Positions 7,975 to 18,386 of a DNA stretch of 64,000 nt are shown here, piece after piece. The notes below the pieces were generated by a model that worked only from the letters and a program-made list of their open reading frames with translations, searched no databases and was not told the DNA's origin. The stretch covers positions 1 to 64,000 of the forward strand of contig CAVOZC010000014.1 in the NCBI GenBank assembly GCA_963700865.1, in the 5' to 3' direction. Both the position numbers and the translations under genes were made by a program. Within the stretch, counting starts at the first letter, position 1, and each line of letters begins with the position of its first letter. This DNA comes from CAVOGJ01 sp963700865 (lineage in GTDB: Bacteria; Planctomycetota; Planctomycetia; Pirellulales; Pirellulaceae).

Positions 7975-10900
7975 GTGACTCCCCGGCAAACAGGAATCAA
8001 TCGCGTGCGCCTGGTGGCTTGCTGCCTGGCTTGTCTGGCCGCCAGCTGCCTGGGTCAGGACACATCTGAAAAGGCCAGCTCGGCGGAGGCCATTCGCCAA
8101 TATCGCGTAGCTGTGGCGCTGCAGAATAAAGCCATCTACGATCTGGCAACGGAGGAGTGGCAATCGTTCTTGCAGGATCATGCGAACGATCCGTTGGCCG
8201 CCGCCGCCCATCACTATTTGGGGGTCTGCCTGTTTCAGCAAGGGAAATTCGCAGCGGCCGAAGCCGCCTTCCAGCGGTCTATTGATATGCATGTGGCCGG
8301 CGATCTGTTGCCGACGACCCTGCTCAGTCTGGGTTTGGCCCAGTTCAATCTCGGACGGCAAGAGCCGCAGGCACTACGCCGCTCCGTAGCGTCGCTGCAA
8401 CGCTTGCTGAAGGAATTCGGTTCGACAGCGGAAGCGGAAGAAGGCAGCTATTATCTCGCCGAGGCACTCGCGGGTACTGATCAAACGCAGCAGGCCATCG
8501 ACCGTTATCGTAGGACGTTGGACAAGTACCCGCAGCACGCCGCACGGGACAAGTTGCTGTACGGGATGGCAACGGCCCTTCAGGCGGCTGGATCAACCGC
8601 CGAAGCCACGCAAACGTTTCAGACGTTGGTTCGCGATAAGCCCGACAGCTCGCTGGCTTACGAATCCTCTATCCGACTGGGTGAGTTGTTGGCCACCGAT
8701 GGGCAAACCGAAGCGGCGATATCCCTCTTGACCTCCGCGGCCCGACAGCAGAAGAAGCCGCTGGCTGACTACGCCACGTTACGACTTGCCGACGCGTTGC
8801 TGCAAGAAAAAGCCTTCGCTCGATCGGCATCCACCTACGCCCACTTGATCGAGCGCTTCCCGCAATCGTCTTATCGACCGGCCGCACTGCTGGGCGCTGG
8901 CAGCGCATCGTATCTCGCGGGTGACCTTCGGCAGGCGCGTAAGTGGCTTGAACTGGCATCACAAGAAGAAGCCGAGCCGTCGCTGTCCGTGATTCATTGG
9001 CTGGCCCGAGTTGAGCTCGCCGACGGCCATGCCGCCGCCGCGCTTTCCTTATTGACTCCGGCAATCGATCGAGCCGAGCGATCCCCCTTCCAGCCCCAAT
9101 TACGACTGGATCAAGCCGACGCGCTGTACGAATTGCCGCCGCGGCGTGGCGAGGCGCTGCAGGCCTACGCCCGACTCGCGAATTCGCCAGAAGACCATCT
9201 CTGGCGGCCTCAAGCGGCCTACATGGCGGCCTTCACCGCGCTCGAATTAAAGGATTACGTTCAAGCCCGGTCTTTCGCGTTGGCCTTTGAGGAACGGTTT
9301 CCGGATCATCCACTTCAGGCCGATGTGTCGGTCATTCTGGCAGAGGCCGAGTTGCAGACTGGGAATCTGGACCATGCCGCCAAGATTTGGCAGACATTGC
9401 TCGAGGACCATCCGAACGATGCTCGCCACGACGACTGGATCAACCGCTACGCGATTTGTTTGAATCGAGCCGAAAAGCACCAGCAGGTCGTCGATTGGTT
9501 ACTGCCACGCTGGCAACAATTACCATCCGCCGCCGCCAAAGCCGAAGCACTCTTCCTGCTCGGCGGTGCCCGCTTGCACCTCGGGGACAAGGAAGAAAGC
9601 GTGCGTTTGCTGCGTCAATCTCTTCAACTTGATCCCCAAGGTCCCCAATCGAAACGCCGCGCTGCTCTTGCTGAGCGATCCACAGATCGTCGATACAGAG
9701 ACAGCGATCGAAGCGATCGATCAGCTGACCCGTCGCAGTAGCGACCCTCAAGAGCGGGCGACCGCCTGGTTTCGCAAAGCCGAACTGCAATCTGCCGCTG
9801 GCGAGCTCTCGTCGGCGGCGACGTTGTATCAACAGGCCATCCAGGCCGCACCCCAATCCGACTTTATTCCGCGAGCCCTGCTGGGCCTGGCGTGGTGCCA
9901 GCTCGAACAAGCGAACTCCTCCGAGGCCATCACAACGCTGAAGCGATTGCACGCCGACTTTCCGCAGCATCCAGCCACGCGCGAATCGCAGTATCTGCTC
10001 GCTTCGATCTATGAAAAAACGGGCCAACACGCGGCCGCGATTCGCACGATCGACCGCTATCTAGCCACCGATCCGCCCGCTCGGCAAGCCGCCGACGCAC
10101 TCTATGTGCGGGGACTCGCCCAGGCCGCACTCCAGCAGTATTCGGCGGCGGCGAAGAGCTTTCAGCAGGTCCTGACGAGAGAGCCGCAATACGCGGCGGC
10201 CGATCAGGTGCTGTATGAACGTGCCTGGGCCCTGCAGCAAGCCGGGGACACGAAGGACGCCGCCCGAACCCTTGCCCAACTGACACGTGACTTTCCGAAC
10301 GGGGCTCTGGCGGCGGAAGCCCAACTGAGACTGGGGGAACTTCTTTATGCGGACAAGCGTTACGAGCCGGCCCGAGCCGCTTTCCTGCTCGCCGCCGCCA
10401 ACCATCAAGCCGAGCCCGCCATCGCGGAACTCGCACTGCACAAAGCCGCATGGACGCTTTACCAGCAAGAACTTTATCTCGAGGCAGAGCAGGCCTTTGC
10501 CGAACAGTTGCGTCGCTTTCCACAAGGTGATCACCGCTGCGTGGCATCACTCATGCAAGGTCACTGCGCCTTCGAACAAGGCGCCTACGAACGGGCATTC
10601 GACCTGCTCACTCCCGTGCTCAACAAGTCCGAGATGTCGCAGGTCGATGCGCAACTCGCTTCACTCAGCTTTCTCCGCGCCGGACAAGCCGCCGCCCAGC
10701 GAAAGGACTGGAACCAGACTCTGAAATGGCTCGAGCTCGGGCAAGCGGCCTTCCCCGATTCCGACGATGATCTGGTGTCACAATGCGAGCAGGCCTGGGC
10801 CCTCCATCACCTGGGACGATCGCAAGAAGCCACGGCGATTTTTGCTCAAATCTCGGATGCCACGGACCGTCCGGTCGGAGCCCGCGCGGGCTTCCTCTTG

Positions 10901-11173
10901 GGCGAATTACAATTCGCCGAGAAGCAATTCGAGCAGGCGATTCGGACGTTTTTTCGAGTTGCTTACGGCTACGGATATCCCCAATCGCCTCCGGCCTACC
11001 ACGTCTGGCAAGCCAACTCGCTCTTCGAAGCGGCCCGTTGCTGCGAATCGCTGCAGCGATACGACACGGCCAAAAAACTCTATCAGGAACTGATCGCGGC
11101 CTTTCCGACGAGCGACAAACTGCCAACCGCCAAAAAAAAATTGGCCGCCCTGGGTGCGACTTCCGGGCCTTAG
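7975..11173 (+). CDS. Large tetratricopeptide-repeat protein, exported (one frame change near 9640)
   Basis: Two overlapping open frames (to 9741, and from about 9566 to 11173) form one protein of about 1065 residues; the span is 3n+1, consistent with a single extra base near the C-rich run at 9635-9660. The GTG at 7975 follows GAGG and leads to a signal sequence LVACCLACLAASCLGQ. The rest is made of TPR/Sel1-like helix pairs throughout (for example AAHHYLGVCLFQQGKFAAAE, AESQYLLASIYEKTGQ-type units), with no enzymatic motif. TPR scaffolds of this size directly upstream of exbB/exbD are common in planctomycetes and probably organise a periplasmic or membrane complex. The frame change may be a sequence error. 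Confidence 0.8.
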
Positions 11174-11248
11174 CCGCGACCGCGAACCGGTCATTTGTGA
11201 CCCCCACGAGCCGGCCCTACCTGCTGACCTTTGCCGATTGAGACCACC

Positions 11249-12130
11249 ATGCCACGCCCCGCATCCGACGTTTGCCGCCATGGTCACCAGCTCGTGGCCG
11301 GCCTGTTCCTGAGTTGGCTGATCGTCGCCACGGTGTGCGGACAAGGCCCCGCCGATCCATCTCCGTCCTCGGCAGGACTTGCTGCGGACCCCAACCAACC
11401 GTTCGCCGCCTCCACTACGATCGGTTTGAATCTGCTGCAATTGGTGTGGACGGCCCGTTGGCTGATGTCCCCCATTATTTTCATGTCCATTGTCGTCGTG
11501 GCCGTGGGTCTGGAACGGATGGTCGCCCTTCGCCGGGGCGCCGTGATGCCCGCTCGACTGGTGCGCGTCGTCTTAGAGGCAACCTCCGACAAAGCCACCT
11601 TTCGACCCCGCAGCTTGCTGGACATCGCCGACGACTATCCTTCTCCGGCCGCACGCGTCGTTCATGCCGCCGTACTGAAGATCGGAAGACCGGTAGATGA
11701 ATTTGAACGAGCGGTCACTGACGCGATGCAACGCGAATCGGAACGGCTCTACCGCAACGTGCGGACCCTCAATCTGGCGGCCGCCGTGACTCCGCTCATG
11801 GGGCTGCTGGGGACGGTATGGGGGATGATCCAGGCTTTCTATGCGACGGCCAATCTCCCCGCCGGCAGCAATAAAGCCGAGGTTCTCGCCGAGGGCATAT
11901 ACACAGCATTGGTCACGACCGCCGGCGGACTGATCGTCGCAATCCCTGCCGCGATTCTGGCGCATTGGTTTGAGGGTCGCATTCAGTGTCGCTTCGCTGA
12001 TATTTACGAACTCGTTCAAGATCGATTATTACCGCAAGCCGAACGGCTGGAGCACGAATCGGGTAAATTTTCAACCGGCAGTGCAACGCCTCCGCCCGTT
12101 CCCCCGCCTGTTCGACAAGCCTCGCATTAA
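11249..12130 (+). CDS. exbB: ExbB/TolQ/MotA-family proton channel protein
   Basis: About 293 residues. An N-terminal hydrophobic segment (LFLSWLIVATVCG) is followed by the family's three membrane helices: SPIIFMSIVVVAVGLERM, then AAAVTPLMGLLGTVWGMIQAF with the conserved TPLxGLLGTVxGM signature, and TAGGLIVAIPAAILAHW. ExbB pentamers with ExbD use the proton motive force to energise outer-membrane processes. The ATG at 11249 is used; an in-frame TTG lies 18 bp upstream. exbD follows after 12 bp, so the pair is co-transcribed with the TPR gene upstream and the toroid protein downstream. The C-terminus is Pro-rich. The coupled cargo is unknown; there is no TonB gene nearby. Confidence 0.93.
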   Translation: MPRPASDVCRHGHQLVAGLFLSWLIVATVCGQGPADPSPSSAGLAADPNQPFAASTTIGLNLLQLVWTARWLMSPIIFMSIVVVAVGLERMVALRRGAVMPARLVRVVLEATSDKATFRPRSLLDIADDYPSPAARVVHAAVLKIGRPVDEFERAVTDAMQRESERLYRNVRTLNLAAAVTPLMGLLGTVWGMIQAFYATANLPAGSNKAEVLAEGIYTALVTTAGGLIVAIPAAILAHWFEGRIQCRFADIYELVQDRLLPQAERLEHESGKFSTGSATPPPVPPPVRQASH

Positions 12131-12142
12131 AGCGATCTACTC

Positions 12143-12553
12143 ATGACGATCCAGCTCAAAACAAGCCGCGCTCTGGCCTCGCTCAGTCTCACTCCGCTGA
12201 TCGATGTCGTTTTCCTGCTGCTTATTTTCTTTCTCGTTGCGACACGATTCGCCGAAGAAGAGCGCGAGATGGATATCGTGCTACCGGAGGCCAGTGAGGC
12301 GGCACCGTTGATCGTGGAGCCCAGCCATCTGTTTATCAATGTCGATCAAGATGGACAGTATTTTGTCGGCGGTGAACTCCTGACCGAAACCCAACTCGAA
12401 GCCGCCTTGCGGCAAGCATGGGCGAACAACCCGGAAAACCAGGAAGTCATCATCCGTGGCGATAAGCGGACGGCCTGGGAGTCGATCGCTACTGCGATGA
12501 ACCTTTGCAACAAAGCCAATATCCGCGATTACAAAACAGCCATCGCAGATTGA
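12143..12553 (+). CDS. exbD: ExbD/TolR-family biopolymer transport protein
   Basis: A protein of 136 residues. The short cytoplasmic N-terminus leads into LTPLIDVVFLLLIFFLVAT, with the conserved membrane Asp that carries protons, followed by a periplasmic domain ending in VIIRGDKRTAWESIATAMNLC, the usual ExbD C-terminal fold. Length and single membrane segment match the family. It starts 12 bp after the exbB stop and is followed within 19 bp by the membrane/toroid gene, so all are probably one transcript. ExbB-ExbD here likely drives a planctomycete-specific envelope complex that includes the large TPR protein; this is inferred from gene order only. Confidence 0.93.
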   Translation: MTIQLKTSRALASLSLTPLIDVVFLLLIFFLVATRFAEEEREMDIVLPEASEAAPLIVEPSHLFINVDQDGQYFVGGELLTETQLEAALRQAWANNPENQEVIIRGDKRTAWESIATAMNLCNKANIRDYKTAIAD

Positions 12554-12571
12554 CGAATTCCCACCGATGTC

Positions 12572-15014
12572 ATGAGAACACCTGTCCGCCCCGCACCGAC
12601 CGCCCTGCCCGCGCCCCCCTTGTGGCCTGTCTGGCTGGCAATCGCTATCTTGACCCTGTCGGTCGGCGGCCTCGTGGCCCGTTACGTGGGTTGGAACGTG
12701 GGTCAGCGCGATGTACGTTTGTGGCTGTTTCTGCTTGCCATCGCCACGGTGGGCTGCGTCGCCGTGAGCTACTCCACAAGAAATAGTCTTTCACGGCGGA
12801 TGCAAACGGCGATCGTGCTCAGTCTGCTCGTCCATATCCTCCTCGCGGCTTACCTGCGTGATCGGTACCTGGCCTTCACGATCGAAGACCGAGCCATGAT
12901 CACCGGTCATGCCTCTCCCGTGCCGAAGCTACCCGATTACGTTCTTCCGGCGCCGAGTGAGAAAAAGGCGATGGAGGCCTTCGACCGTCCTACCGAGGTC
13001 GAGCGAATCGTCGCGAACCAGCCAACGGTTCGCCGTAGCCCGCCGCCGGTCCCGAGTCCGGTGGAACGCCAGCGGCAGGCCGACTTGAGTTCCGCGACGG
13101 CCGCAGCGTCGGCAGTGGAGCAGGTGCGTCGTCGCGAGGAGGCGGCAATTCAGGCGGCGGATGTGTCGCAGCTCGACCGTCAAGCGGTACGCGAGGCCCG
13201 CATCGCGCCTCGACCTGCCGTGGCGCCGCAGCAGCGAGTGGCGAGCCAGCCCATCGAACGCCGCGCTACCCCCTCGACACCCAGCCAGCAACGTCGCTCA
13301 GATCCTGCGACCATCCCTGCGCAGACCACGGACGGCGAATTCCGCGGCGGTCAGCAGCTCGATCGCGGAAGTCAGCCCACTACCCCTGACACGCCCCGCG
13401 AACCCTGGTCTGGAGGAGGACAGTGAGGGAAGTTTCCCAACCGATTCGATCTTTCGCGCATCGCCACTCGGTGAGAGATCGAAGCTTGCGGGCGGCGGTC
13501 ACGACGCACCCGCGCGACTCGACGAAGCCCTGACAGGGGCCCAAGACATCGAGGGTACGCTGCCGGGAGAGGTCGATTCTCGCGTTTCCTCACAACCCTC
13601 CGACGCCCTCGGCAGCGCAAGTCAATCTCCGGGGATCGGTCCGGAGACCGGTGCGATCGGTCGAACCGCGAGCCGCCTACCGATGCCGTCGAGATCACCC
13701 GCGGCCACGGTGGCTTTTCTGAGTCGGTGAGGGCTGATGTTGGCTGGTCGGCACCGAGACCGACACGGCAAGAGGGCTTGGCCAACAACGCGCCGCAGCG
13801 ACAGCTAGCGGCTCCCGATATTTGTGCCGCCGCATGGGAGGGGCCGCGCGGGACATCGCAGCCGCGTTTGCCCGCCGTGCGGCTCGACGTAACGATCCGT
13901 CGCGACGTGGCAGCGGCGAAAATTCGACTCAAGTGGAAACGGCCATCGAACGCGGCCTGGTCTATCTGGCCGCGATTCAGAAGGCGGATGGCTACTGGTC
14001 ACTCCAACAGACGAGTATCGCGGGAGCTGCCGCCGATACAACGCAGGCGGTAATCCGCGCCGACTCGGCCGCAACGGGATCGGCGCTACTGGCCTTCCTG
14101 GGCGCCGGCTACGATCATGTCGACGGCCCAGTACAGCGCCGAGATTCGTGGTGGCCTCCAGTTTCTCACGCATGGACAAAAATCCAACGGCGACCTCTAC
14201 CAGTCGCAAGCGGGCCCCGCCAATGGTGGCATCTGGTTGTACAGTCATGGGATTGCCGCCATTGCCCTGTGCGAAGCCTATGGCATGACCGGTGACGAGA
14301 ACCTACGTGCTCCCGCGCAACAGGCCATCCGCTTTATCGTTCAATCTCAGGAGCCAACACGGGGCGGTTGGCGATACAGCCCCGGACAAATGTCGGACCT
14401 CTCCGTCAGCGGCTGGCAGCTGATGGCGTTGCGAAGTGGACAACTTGCCGGACTGGACGTTCCCGAAGCAACGATGGAAGCCACGAGACGCCTGCTCGAT
14501 CGGTGAGCGCAGCCCGCAGGATGCGTCGCAGTACGTTTACAATCCTTGGGGAAACAACACCGAAAGCGGCCGCTACGGTCCCCAGCCCAGCACAGTCATG
14601 ACGTCCGTAGGCCTGCTGATGCGGCTCTATTCAGGTTGGAGTCGGGATGACGCATCGATCCGTTCCGGTGCTGATTATCTGTTGGCGCAGGTTGCCCGAG
14701 GTCGCACAACCGCCATCCTTTGCGGCTCAAGGAAATCCGCTGCGTGACACGTATTACTGGTACAATGCGACTCAGGTCATGTTCCATATGCAAGGGGAAC
14801 ACTGGGAAAAATGGCAGGGGCGTCTCTATCCCCTGTTGGCAACGACGCAAATCGACGAAGGGGATTTTGCCGGGAGCTGGTCGCCAAGCGATCCGGTACC
14901 GACCGCTGGGCCCCGTCGGCGGGCCGATTGTATTTGACCGCCTTAAACTTGCTTTCCCTGGAAGTCTATCACCGACACCTGCCACTCTTTGATGCGGCGT
15001 ATCAGAGCCGCTAA
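12572..15014 (+). pseudogene. Membrane-anchored prenyltransferase/squalene-oxidase-repeat (alpha/alpha toroid) protein, multiply frameshifted
   Basis: Coding sense can be followed from 12572 to 15014 only by changing frame about seven times (near 13420, 13690, 13850, 14110, 14500, 14700 and 14890). The N-terminus has three hydrophobic helices (VWLAIAILTLSVGGLVA, LWLFLLAIATVGCVAV, TAIVLSLLVHILLAAYL), then a Pro/Gln/Arg-rich linker, then toroid repeats: ERGLVYLAAIQKADGYWSLQ, GGLQFLTHGQ, AIALCEAYGMTGDENLRAPA, NPWGNNTESGRYG, YWYNATQVMFHMQGEHW, SAGRLYLTALNLLSLEVY. These match planctomycete squalene-cyclase-like repeat proteins next to ExbD, which are not expected to be cyclases. Either a decaying gene or a stretch of poor consensus; both inserted and deleted bases are needed. 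Confidence 0.72.
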
Positions 15015-15172
15015 AAGGGCTGCGAAGTGGCATTCAAGGCAGTTCCCATGTGTCGCTGATCGGCGACCAGGCCTCAGGCGATCGTCGGGCGACGCCGGAG
15101 CCAATGCCTCCAAGCCCCCAATGCCGATAGCAGGATCGCGGAGCTATCCACAGCATTGCCCAAAAACACTTC

Positions 15173-15808
15173 CTAACGCTGCACCTCGTCTCTCACATCA
15201 CGTGCGAGCCGAGCGCGACCGGAGCCTTCCCTCCCAGTCAGCGGGCCATACCCAGCGGCCGCGAGCAGCTGACCACTATAAGCGTCAACCTGCGGGTACT
15301 GGCTGCGATCGTAGCCTTGAAAGACATACTCGGCGATGCGTTGACTGAGCGTCTCCGCCAGCAGTTCCTGGGAAGAACACGCGTCGATCTGCGCTGCCGT
15401 GACCAGGATTGAGCCATCCGGCAAAACATACGTTGCCTTTCGCTCCGCATCATTGAGCACATAGAAACGAAAGGTGTCCGGCGGCAGATGAGCCACGCGA
15501 CTTGCCAGCTCGCGACCGATCATCCGCACGAGTTCGGCGCGATCATCGTCCAGCACACCACCGTGACTTACCACCAATTGAATGGTGGATTGCGGCACAC
15601 CGGCAGCCGCATCCCCGCTGAATCGATAAGGCGATGCGGCGGGACCGTGCCAACCGGTGTGATTGGAAACGTACGAGAATAACGCCAGCAGAGCCATCAT
15701 CAAGAAACACAGCACGCGGCCACGACCGAATATGGCAATCGGTGCCATCACGGAACGGCCATCTGCATGCGTCGCGGCGAAGAACACGGCATCGTCGGAA
15801 CTGGTCAT
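15173..15808 (-). CDS. Membrane-anchored M48-like protein lacking the HExxH zinc motif
   Basis: The ATG at 15808 follows a good GAGGTG ribosome site, giving 211 residues. A membrane helix (VLCFLMMALLALFSYVSN) near residues 25-45 is followed by a domain whose FYVLNDAERKATYVLPDGSI-LVTAAQID layout parallels the M48 peptidase core (protein name-like VND...ALPGG.IFVT). Where M48 enzymes have HExxH, this protein reads LAETLSQRIAEYV, so the zinc ligands and catalytic Glu are absent; AAAGYGP near the end resembles the M48 AGYDP segment. It is probably a non-catalytic relative. Its frame stays open upstream to 16111, but that extension has no coding character. It faces away from moxR. Confidence 0.6.
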   Translation of the reverse strand: MTSSDDAVFFAATHADGRSVMAPIAIFGRGRVLCFLMMALLALFSYVSNHTGWHGPAASPYRFSGDAAAGVPQSTIQLVVSHGGVLDDDRAELVRMIGRELASRVAHLPPDTFRFYVLNDAERKATYVLPDGSILVTAAQIDACSSQELLAETLSQRIAEYVFQGYDRSQYPQVDAYSGQLLAAAGYGPLTGREGSGRARLARDVRDEVQR

Positions 15809-16322
15809 ACACACCTCGGCTAGGACCCCATCAGGAATACGCCGCAGTCGACCGTCGAGCCGATACGGCGGGCGAATGGTAGCAGGCCCAACAAGGAAAG
15901 ACACGAGCAGTTTCCGGCGACTGATGGTTTCCGGTCGCCACGGATGCCGTGGGTCCGCAGTCCGGTCACGCATCACAGCGGTCATGGGGCCGTCGGTGAG
16001 CCGGGAGATTCTCGGGGCCTTGGACAGTCTGGCAGCGCGTGGAACCCGCCATCCGCTACCCAGCCGCTGCCGCTGGGGTAAAATCGAGGAACGGCCAGTG
16101 CGACCGCCCATCGACCGGCTCGCCGCGGCGAAGAATCGTGCCTTGACGATCGACAGCGTGTCTGCGGCACGCTAGCTGGATGGGTGCTCGGGACGCCCAG
16201 CCCGTATGGCGTCGCCCGCAGCGCCGCGGCCGTCGCGGCGCTGCGTCGAGACGACTCGCGACATCCAGCCGCGAAACAAAATCATTTCGCAAGAAATCTC
16301 ACGCTCAGGAAACAACCGTGCA
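15809..16322. other. Gene-free divergent region between the M48-like gene and moxR
   Basis: This 514-bp stretch separates two divergently transcribed genes. Open frames exist on both strands but none has recognisable protein sequence or a plausible start. The only structured element seen is the strong GC hairpin at 16217-16245. Promoters for both directions are expected here, but no convincing -35/-10 pair could be picked by eye. Confidence 0.5.
16217..16245 (+). promoter_or_regulatory. Perfect 12-bp GC stem-loop in the moxR leader
   Basis: CGCAGCGCCGCG (16217-16228) and CGCGGCGCTGCG (16234-16245) are exact reverse complements around the five-base loop GCCGT. It ends 77 bp before the moxR ATG. 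There is no T-run after it, so it is not a typical intrinsic terminator. It may act in the moxR leader RNA or be an intergenic repeat; function unknown. Confidence 0.45.
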
Positions 16323-17311
16323 ATGACTACGAAACAAATCGAAGACCAGATCGCGACACACGCCCACCTCTTCAGCAGCTTGCGAAGTGAGGTGGGCAAG
16401 GTTCTGGTCGGGCAGGAGCGCATGTTGGAGCGACTGCTCGTGGGGCTGCTCACGGGAGGTCACGTCCTGCTGGAAGGCCTGCCGGGCCTCGCCAAGACGC
16501 TCACGGTCCACAGCCTGGCCACGGCGATCGACACGGGTTTTTCCCGCATTCAGTTCACGCCAGACATGCTGCCGGCGGACGTTATCGGCACGCAGGTCTT
16601 CAACCCCAAGGACCTCACGTATCGTGTCAAGAAGGGTCCCATTTTCTCCAACCTGATCCTCGCGGACGAGATCAACCGGGCTCCTGCCAAGGTACAGGCG
16701 GCTCTGCTCGAAGCCATGCAGGAACGACAGGCGACGATCGGCGGCGAGACCTTTCGGCTGGAAGAGCCGTTCCTGGTCCTGGCTACGCAGAATCCCATTG
16801 AACAAGAGGGCACTTATCCGCTTCCCGAGGCACAAGTCGATCGTTTCATGTTGAAGATCGATATCGACTACCCCAATCGAGAAGAAGAACAGAAGATCGT
16901 CGATCGGATGGCGAGCGGCCGAGCCGTTTCGCAAGTGCAGAAAGTTGCGTCACCCGAAGCCATTCTTGAAGCCCGCAGCGGTCGTGGACAAAATCTGGGT
17001 CGACGACAAGGTTCGCGACTACCTGGTGGATGTGGTCCGCACGACTCGTGATCCCTCCACTTTGGGAGTAGGTCAAGTTAGACGGCATGATCGAAACCGG
17101 CGCCAGCCCCCGTGCTTCGATCTACCTGATGAAAGCGGCCAAGGCGAACGCCTTTCTGCAAGGCCGCACGTATGCGACTCCGCATGACGTCAAGTCGATG
17201 GCGCTCGACATTCTTCGGCATCGAGTCATCCTTACGTATGAAGCCGAAGCTGAGGGCAAAACATCGGATCAGGTCGTACAGACGATCCTCGATAACGTAC
17301 CGGTACCTTAG
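16323..17311 (+). CDS. moxR: MoxR-family AAA+ ATPase (two frame changes)
   Basis: The protein begins MTTKQIEDQIATHAHLFSSL and has MoxR landmarks: Walker A EGLPGLAKT, Walker B LADEINRAPAK followed by ALLEAMQER, sensor 1 LATQNPIEQEGTYPLPEAQ, then the lid with GASPRASIYLMKAAKANAFL near the C-terminus. The span is 3n+2; the frame moves forward one base near 16980 (after AILEAR) and again near 17070 (before LDGMIETGAS), so two extra bases restore a normal protein of about 329 residues. MoxR ATPases act as chaperones with VWA proteins; the DUF58, BatD-like and VWA genes follow directly. The frame changes fall in conserved sequence, which points to sequence errors rather than decay. Confidence 0.85.
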
Positions 17312-17414
17312 GCGATGCTGGGGCGGAAACACGACATTCGCCCGTTCGCGTCGAGCCACATACGTCGAGACGTTACGCCAAGATACGCAGACTCTTTGCC
17401 CCAGTGGATTCATC

Positions 17415-18386
17415 ATGCTTGCTCGGGAAGTGATCAAACGCGTACGCGAAATTCAAATTCGCACGGGGCGACAGGTCGCTGATGTGCTTGCCGGACAGTA
17501 CGTTTCGGTATTCAAGGGACGGGGGATCGAGTTTGACGAAGTCCGCCCCTACACTCCGGGCGACGACGTTCGGACGATCGACTGGAATGTCACGGCCCGC
17601 ATGGGCGAGCCGTTTGTCAAACGCTACGTCGAAGAGCGGCAACTGACCTTGATGTTGATGGCCGACGTTTCGGCTTCGCAGGAGTTCGGATCGCAGCGGC
17701 GCAGCAAGCGCGAAGCGACGGCCGAACTGTGTGCCTTGCTGGCTTTCTCCGCCACTCGCAACGATGACAAGGTCGGCTTGACTCTGTTTCATGGAGGCAT
17801 TGAGCAGTTCATTCCACCCCGCAAAGGCCAAAAGCACTCGCTCCGTGTCGTTCGCGAAGTGCTGACGCACGGATTGGACGAGCACGCACCGGGTGAGTTG
17901 AACTCATGGCGTAAACGTCGACGTTCCGGCTGGTTATCGCTGGGTTCGCGGGGTCGCTCGTGGCTGACAGAGCAACACACCACCAACATCGCCGGGGCCA
18001 TGGAGTTTCTCATGTCGGTCCGCTCTCGCAAGGCTGTCTGCTTTGTCGTCAGCGATTTTTTCGACCACGATTACTTGCAAGCGCTGCGGATGGCCAACCG
18101 GAAACATGATGTGATTGCTGTCCTCGTCACGGATCCACGCGAACTTTCTCTGCCCAACGTCGGCTTGGTCACTCTGCTTGATCCGGAAACAGGGCAACTC
18201 CAGGAAGTGGATACATCGTCGACCACCACACGCCGCTCATTTTCACGGCAGGCCAATGAGCGTGTCGAGAATCTCCGCCGTTCATTTGCCGCCGCCAGCA
18301 TCGATTTCATCCACGTCGACGCCGGGGGCTCGGTGGTCGACCCGCTGGCCCGCTTCTTCCGCATGCGCGAACGGAGGCTGCGGTGA
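17415..18386 (+). CDS. DUF58-domain protein of the MoxR/VWA operon
   Basis: A protein of 323 residues starting MLAREVIKRVREIQIRT. The DUF58 signature DEVRPYTPGDDVRTIDW lies around residue 45-60, followed by a VWA-like fold with LMADVSASQEFGS (DxSxS-type metal site). Proteins of this family partner with MoxR ATPases in complexes tied to envelope or metal-enzyme assembly in many bacteria. The ATG sits about 100 bp after the moxR stop, while the reading frame itself opens earlier inside moxR. Its stop overlaps the GTG of the next gene (GTGA), a sign of coupled translation. Confidence 0.9.
   Translation: MLAREVIKRVREIQIRTGRQVADVLAGQYVSVFKGRGIEFDEVRPYTPGDDVRTIDWNVTARMGEPFVKRYVEERQLTLMLMADVSASQEFGSQRRSKREATAELCALLAFSATRNDDKVGLTLFHGGIEQFIPPRKGQKHSLRVVREVLTHGLDEHAPGELNSWRKRRRSGWLSLGSRGRSWLTEQHTTNIAGAMEFLMSVRSRKAVCFVVSDFFDHDYLQALRMANRKHDVIAVLVTDPRELSLPNVGLVTLLDPETGQLQEVDTSSTTTRRSFSRQANERVENLRRSFAAASIDFIHVDAGGSVVDPLARFFRMRERRLR

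Noticed and set aside
9600..9700. Programmed +1 frameshifting in the TPR gene
   Set aside because: No slippery codon with stop and no recognisable stimulator; similar breaks occur in many unrelated genes, so sequence error is a simpler explanation.
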